Shown: positions 1-64,000 of the stretch, piece by piece | Position numbering within the stretch: the first letter of the stretch is position 1 | How the letters are laid out: each line of letters begins with the position of its first letter | Position numbers and translations under genes: made by a program | Notes under the pieces: generated by a model | Seen by the model: only the letters and a program-made list of their open reading frames with translations | What the model was told of the DNA's origin: nothing | Databases searched by the model: none | NCBI RefSeq assembly: GCF_026151205.1 | Contig: NC_087074.1 | Location: 11,823,182 to 11,887,181, forward strand | Direction: 5' to 3' | Length of the DNA stretch: 64,000 nt | Source: Bolinopsis microptera | Lineage: Eukaryota; Ctenophora; Tentaculata; Lobata; Bolinopsidae

Positions 1-3000
1 TTCTATCCCCTTCAGCTGTAGTGGTCTCCAATTCTTTGTCTACTCCGGTGGTACTTTGGTCAGGAATGTTGGGTGCAGAGCTTTCCTTTTTTAGACTTAG
101 TTCTCCTGTTCGATTAGTATCACTCGTTGTCGCCTTGGATTCTCTCGTTTCAATACTTTCCACCTCCACTGTTTCTGTTGGTGCTGGATTAAACCATCCC
201 CGAATTCTTTGGTACACTGTAGAGCTTGAAACTCTGGTCCAGATTAAACATGAAGGACTTCTAATGGCCTCTGTCAATACATCATCGTAGAGAAGCGGGT
301 TGATCACAGAATTTATCGGAAGAATGACCATAGAAAACAGGGCATACCAGGGTGTAGCGTCCAGGACATTCACTGAGTGGAGGACACATATCACGATGAA
401 GGGAATCCAGCACAAAAAGTCGGTGACTATTATGATGGCTATTTTCTGATTCATGCGCATGTTCCGTTGCTGCATTTGCCGATTGTTTGATCCTGCCACA
501 CTTTTTGATGACCTTCGAGATGATATTCCGATGAGAATGTATGAAAGGGAAATGAAGAGGAAGCAGATAAAATTGAGAGCTAAGATGCCCCATACAAACG
601 ATCTTTGTGGGTCATCATTTTGGACGAAGTATTTGAAGAGGCAAACTCCGTCATTTCCATAGAAATCAACTTTCGCCACCCTCTCTGTGTGGTCTTCGTA
701 CTCAAAATCCCGTGAAAACATATTTCTCACCATGTTGATCATCATATCCCACTTTAAGGTTGGTCCTCCCGAAGTAAGCTTCTATTACACCAAAAACTTT
801 TTCCTTATTTGGTGTTCCAATGAAGATCTTGAGCTCATCTAAGAAGTTAACTCCATTGACAAAGAAATCTTCGAACTTCTTGATGATCGGGATAACTGCA
901 ATAACTGCCGAGGCTAAAACCAAAGAGAACATCGCTGCTGCAACCTGGAGAGATTTCACCATATTTACCTCACCTGGAACTCTCATAGAATTCCATATGC
1001 CATGTAGCCTGATGACACTGAGGCCTGTCATTGCGAAAAGGGAGACCTGAGATCCGATGGTGCTGAAAATGCCGACTACAGAGCACTTGGGGCTTGTAAT
1101 CCATGTGATCTGGTTGATGCAGTAACTCCTTTTAAATAATATTCCGTCGTAAGTTGCTATCACGAAAAGGTAGCACCCTACTAAGAAGTCACCTAAAGCG
1201 ATTAAAATGATCAAACATCTATTAGTCATCGCAACTGATGTCTTGCAACGTTTTAGCGTTGCTAGACTCTTAATAATGATGACAATGTTTGAGAAAACTG
1301 CGAGGGAACCTATTAGCCAGGAGAGCCATTTTAGTAAAGTGGTTTCCAGTAACTGCTTCGAACACTCTTCATTACACTCGTCTGTAAGGTCCAGACAATC
1401 AAAATTTCCATCACATTTCTTAGACTTAGGTATGTAATTCCCAGAAGAGTTGCACTTAAAATGGTTAGAGCAGTGATCTTCGTCGGAACTGTCTCCACAG
1501 TCATCTACAAGATTGCACACTTTATCATAATCCACACACCTTTTCCTATTATCGCATACAAAATATCGGTTGTTGTAAATATTTCCGAATGATTTCGTGA
1601 AAAACGCAAGATACTCTCCGTTTGTGATAGTTCCTATACGGCCAGGAAATTGTTCAGGGCAAACTTCGTATCTTGGAATGTTTCTTAGCGGACAAGAGGC
1701 ACTGATGCATCTACCAGTACAGCTTGTGTACAGATAGTTCTCTCCGTAAAGGTAGTCACAAGATTGCTTGCTTCTAGGAAGAAACACAGAGGTTTTTGTG
1801 TCCACACCAAAGTAATCGTGGTCAGGATAGATGTGATATTCTTCTACGCAGGCATCCTTTAATAGTTCCAAGCTTTTCATACCTTTGTGGCAATATGATA
1901 GTCTTTTGGTGAGGCCTTTTTTTGTTGTGGATGCTGATGATACAATATCGTGAGCACTTCGGGAAATTGAACAGATTTTGTTTTCGTTTCCACAAGTTTC
2001 TATCCCATCACATATATCACTCAGCTCCACATAGCCTGGGTTGCCCCAGGGACAGATAAGAGCATTTTTACATACAGCCTTGTTGCTAGGCACATATCGT
2101 AGTGTTTTACCGATTCCACATCTTGGCCAGATTGCAGTTTCATCCGAACCATCCTCGCAGTCTTTTACCCCATCTCCTAACCAGGAAATTGGTATGGGCA
2201 GATCTCCGTCTTTCCCGACCCGTCTCTTACAAGTAGCCTCTGTTTTAGAGAGACACGTGGAGTGATTTTCATCAGACCCATCCTCACAGTCCTGCTTAGC
2301 ATTACACATGAGATGTTTGTGTATTTTACAGGTTTTAGTGGAGAAGCACTTGCTTTCAATTTGATCGTCACAAGCCTTCACTCTTTCATCTAGACAGATC
2401 AAATATTTAGAAAGAGTGGCTTTATATCCGTTCACGTCGCAAGTAACTCCAACTCTGGACGGGTCAGAGCAGTTTGTTTGACTGTTTATTTGATCATAAT
2501 AATTACAATAGCCATACTCAGAGGGATGTTCAGCTCTTTTAGGAATTGGGGTGCACCTGGTAAAATTATGTACAGGCACTATCTCTCCAGTAATGATGTG
2601 TTCGCAAGTGTGTTTTGTATTGTCCGTGATTGTACAATTAGTCACGGACTCATCCTTTTGCCAGAGGTGAGCGTCGAAACTATTACATATGGCCTTTAAA
2701 GGAACGTAAGCCAGCAAGCCAGTACGAGTTCTAATGCGATACATTCCGTACGTGTAACCATTACAAACGGCTTCGTCTTCACAATCTAGAGTATGACACT
2801 CATTGTCACAGATATCCCTAGTAAATACTGTGCGTCCACTCAGCATTGTGGTCTTGTCTTCATCTGGATCACATCCTACTTCATCTAGATCCGTGTTTCC
2901 GCAGTTTAACTCACCGTTACATATCAAACCCCACCCTATTATTCTATTAGGTGGAAAAATACGGCCGCCAATAGAACACAAGAATCTTCCACAGAGCAGC

Positions 3001-3418
3001 TCATTGTTGGTTATCTTATCTTTTAATTTCTTATTACATGCTTGATAGAATAATGGGTCTTGCGAGCAAGCTTGTCCGAAGTAGAAATCATGTGATTTTG
3101 GTTGAGAGTAGAATTCCTCGGTATTCCAGCACTTGAATTTAGTTCTATGTATATTTGTACTGCTGCACACGTACTTTAGAAAACCGTTTATCTCTTCAAT
3201 AGAACATGGAACACCTGAAAATGATTCTTTTAGTTTCATTGATATCCGTTGAAATGTATTCTATGTTAAGATTCAATAAAACGTCAGAATTTTCTAGCTG
3301 TAATGAAATAGTTGATGGAGACAATTAATTGTTTTCAATTCTTACCTGTATCAGAAGCACAAGATTCTTTGTAAAGAACCGCTTGTATACAGATCATAAC
3401 CAAGTTCCAGAGAAACAT
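1..3418 (-). CDS. LDL-receptor-class-A-repeat GPCR (GRL101/relaxin-receptor-like), C-terminus outside window, one frameshift
   Basis: Two exons at least. Exon 3346-3418 encodes a signal peptide beginning MFLWNLVMICIQAVLY; its GTAAG donor joins the AG before 3214 to give DTG|GVPCSIEE, so the ATG at 3237-3239 is internal, not the start. Exon 3214 down to 1 encodes about 630 extracellular residues rich in paired cysteines with at least four LDLa signatures (CEDGSDE, CEDGSDE, CGDSSDE, CLDLTDE), then a seven-helix part: TM1 WLSWLIGSLAVFSNIVII, TM2 CLIILIALGDFLVGCYLFV, conserved TM3 cysteine in SPKCSVVG, and TM7 with NPLLY near 290-305. The frame changes at about 753-755, where a run AAAG (minus strand) is one A too long for the continuation LKWDMMINMVRNMFS. 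Downstream of that, TM5-TM7 and a serine/threonine-rich tail stay open to base 1. Such receptors are abundant in cnidarians and molluscs. The indel could be a sequencing error or a real lesion. Confidence 0.88.
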
Positions 3419-4666
3419 CACAGGCGGAGCTTTCGTAACGAACTAATCCTGTGAAATCGAGTCTTTGAATCAAGTTTATTTTAAATGACGAAATATTGTT
3501 AAAATGAACTTTCATTTTAGTTAAAAATTGAACGACTTCGAGTTGATATTATGTATTAGCTAGGCTGTTCTAGTAAATAATTATTTTAAATTAATTTTTA
3601 AGCATTCTATTTATGGGTCCATGTTATTGCGGTCATCAATTCGTTTTATTTAATTTTATTTATTCATGGCTGTAATCTGTAAAATTTGAAAAGTATTTTA
3701 TGAAAAAACTAAATCATAATTAGTTTTTGGCAACGTCCGTGCTTATATAATATAACTTACGTAGTCCTATTGTCCTGGAGGACACGATTTCCGCATCAAA
3801 GAACTTCGGTCACGATGTTGACGCTTAAGAAGAATTCGATTATATGATTTTGTGTGATGGAAGGGTTGCAGATAGAGGACTGAACAGTGTGCGCAATAGT
3901 GTCCAAGTTTATTTTATATAAGTATATTACAGTACATAAATTTAAAAGTGTTAGCATATAGAAAGTTAAAATAATAGAAAATAGTAGTGGGTTTGCATTA
4001 AGATTTGAGTTCACTCAGCGGTGATAGTCCGGGACATTCTATAGTCAGGCTCTGGGTAATGTTCTAAAAAACCTATTCTAAAGGCTGTGTCAAGAAACAA
4101 AGCAAAGATTAATGCTCAAGAATGAATTCTTTTGATTCGATTTTTGGTATTTATTAAACAGGTGATAACTAATTATCGATCACCAGCTAGTACCAAGGGT
4201 CAGGTTAGGGCCTAAGAGACAAAAATAGTAATCATAGAAATCAGTCAGCAGCTGCACTGCTGTAATTCTCAATATTATGGTGGTATTTTGATCATTACAG
4301 CCCCATGCTTTAGTCAGTTCCTGAGTTAATTTTCTAAAAAACTTATCCTTAGTGTCAACGAAGATAGCAAAAAATAAATCCCAAAAATAAATGCTTTTTT
4401 CCGATTTTTTTGGTATTTATTAAACTGATAATTATCGATCAGCAGACCGCACCAAAGATTAGGTAAGAGGCAACAACTCAGTTGGTTGAAATGGTAACCA
4501 TAGAAATCAAGCAGGCAGTTGCACTGCAGTTATTTTCTGTCTCATGGTGGTCATTATATTATTACAGTTCACTATTCCATACTTTAGTATCCTCTTAAAT
4601 ACTATACTATAATTACTTTTCATAGTAATATTTTAAAGCATACTAAAGCGTATTATCATCTGCCAG
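3419..4666. repeat. Gene-free stretch with a diverged tandem duplication (about 4060-4300 and 4325-4570)
   Basis: No coding signal found on either strand. Two roughly 240-base blocks share the landmarks 'ctaaaaaac', 'ggtatttattaaac', 'ttatcgatca', 'ccatagaaatca' or 'tcatagaaatca', and 'ttgcactgca/ctgcactgct', in the same order and strand, with many indels. The short open frame at 3796-4014 on the minus strand has no start context and looks accidental. Confidence 0.55.

Positions 4667-64000
<59,334 letters not shown>

Noticed and set aside
282..593. 103-codon minus-strand frame near the left edge
   Set aside because: It is an off-frame shadow of the GPCR TM5-TM7 segment.

Overview
The window is eukaryotic DNA from an invertebrate animal: AT-rich, with short spliced exons (GT/AG, often GTAAG, GTGAG or GTTAG donors), LINE and DNA-transposon remains, and long microsatellites. 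One very large gene, the giant E3 ubiquitin ligase HERC2, runs on the + strand over almost all of it. I could chain 52 coding exons (4667 to the right edge) whose phases all agree, giving about 2,610 codons. In domain order they correspond to roughly residues 350-2990 of vertebrate HERC2; the N-terminus and the RLD2/RLD3/HECT end lie outside. Large LDLa-repeat GPCRs of the GRL101 type, together with the divergent repeats, suggest a non-bilaterian or other marine invertebrate, perhaps a cnidarian; the species cannot be fixed from the sequence alone.

Layout. 1-3418: minus-strand LDLa-repeat GPCR, cut by the left edge and carrying an apparent 1-base frameshift. 4667-11017: HERC2 N-terminal region and first RCC1-like propeller, with an 830-bp repeat element and a 31-bp minisatellite in one intron. 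11305-14922: helical linker and cytochrome-b5-like domain. 14923-22389: a 7.5-kb intron full of nested mobile elements (interrupted LINE, G-run/decamer arrays, a 2.5-kb transposon with perfect 33-bp inverted ends, a TTAA-flanked foldback). 22390-30825: linker exons and the first half of the MIB/HERC2 domain, with two more TTAA-flanked elements. 30826-35697: an intron holding three genes for a small secreted two-cysteine peptide family. 35698-45288: linker, UBA-like region and start of the CPH domain, with another nested secreted-protein gene (37359-38131). 45289-49383: a 3.8-kb element with 8-bp target duplication. 49480-61880: a 12.4-kb intron with a two-cysteine secreted peptide gene and a six-member array of two-exon rhodopsin-like receptors, at least three of them broken. 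61881-64000: end of CPH, SH3-like, ZZ zinc finger, DOC/APC10 domain and start of the second propeller.

The HERC2 introns act as host to at least ten other genes, nine of them on the opposite strand, and to many transposons. The most unusual signals are (i) a set of arrays of different words that all have a 10-bp period and sit near G-runs, inverted ends and 8-bp target duplications; (ii) the nested family of small secreted two-cysteine helical peptides, one with its domain doubled; and (iii) three separate places where a splice site and its exon edge have been locally duplicated.
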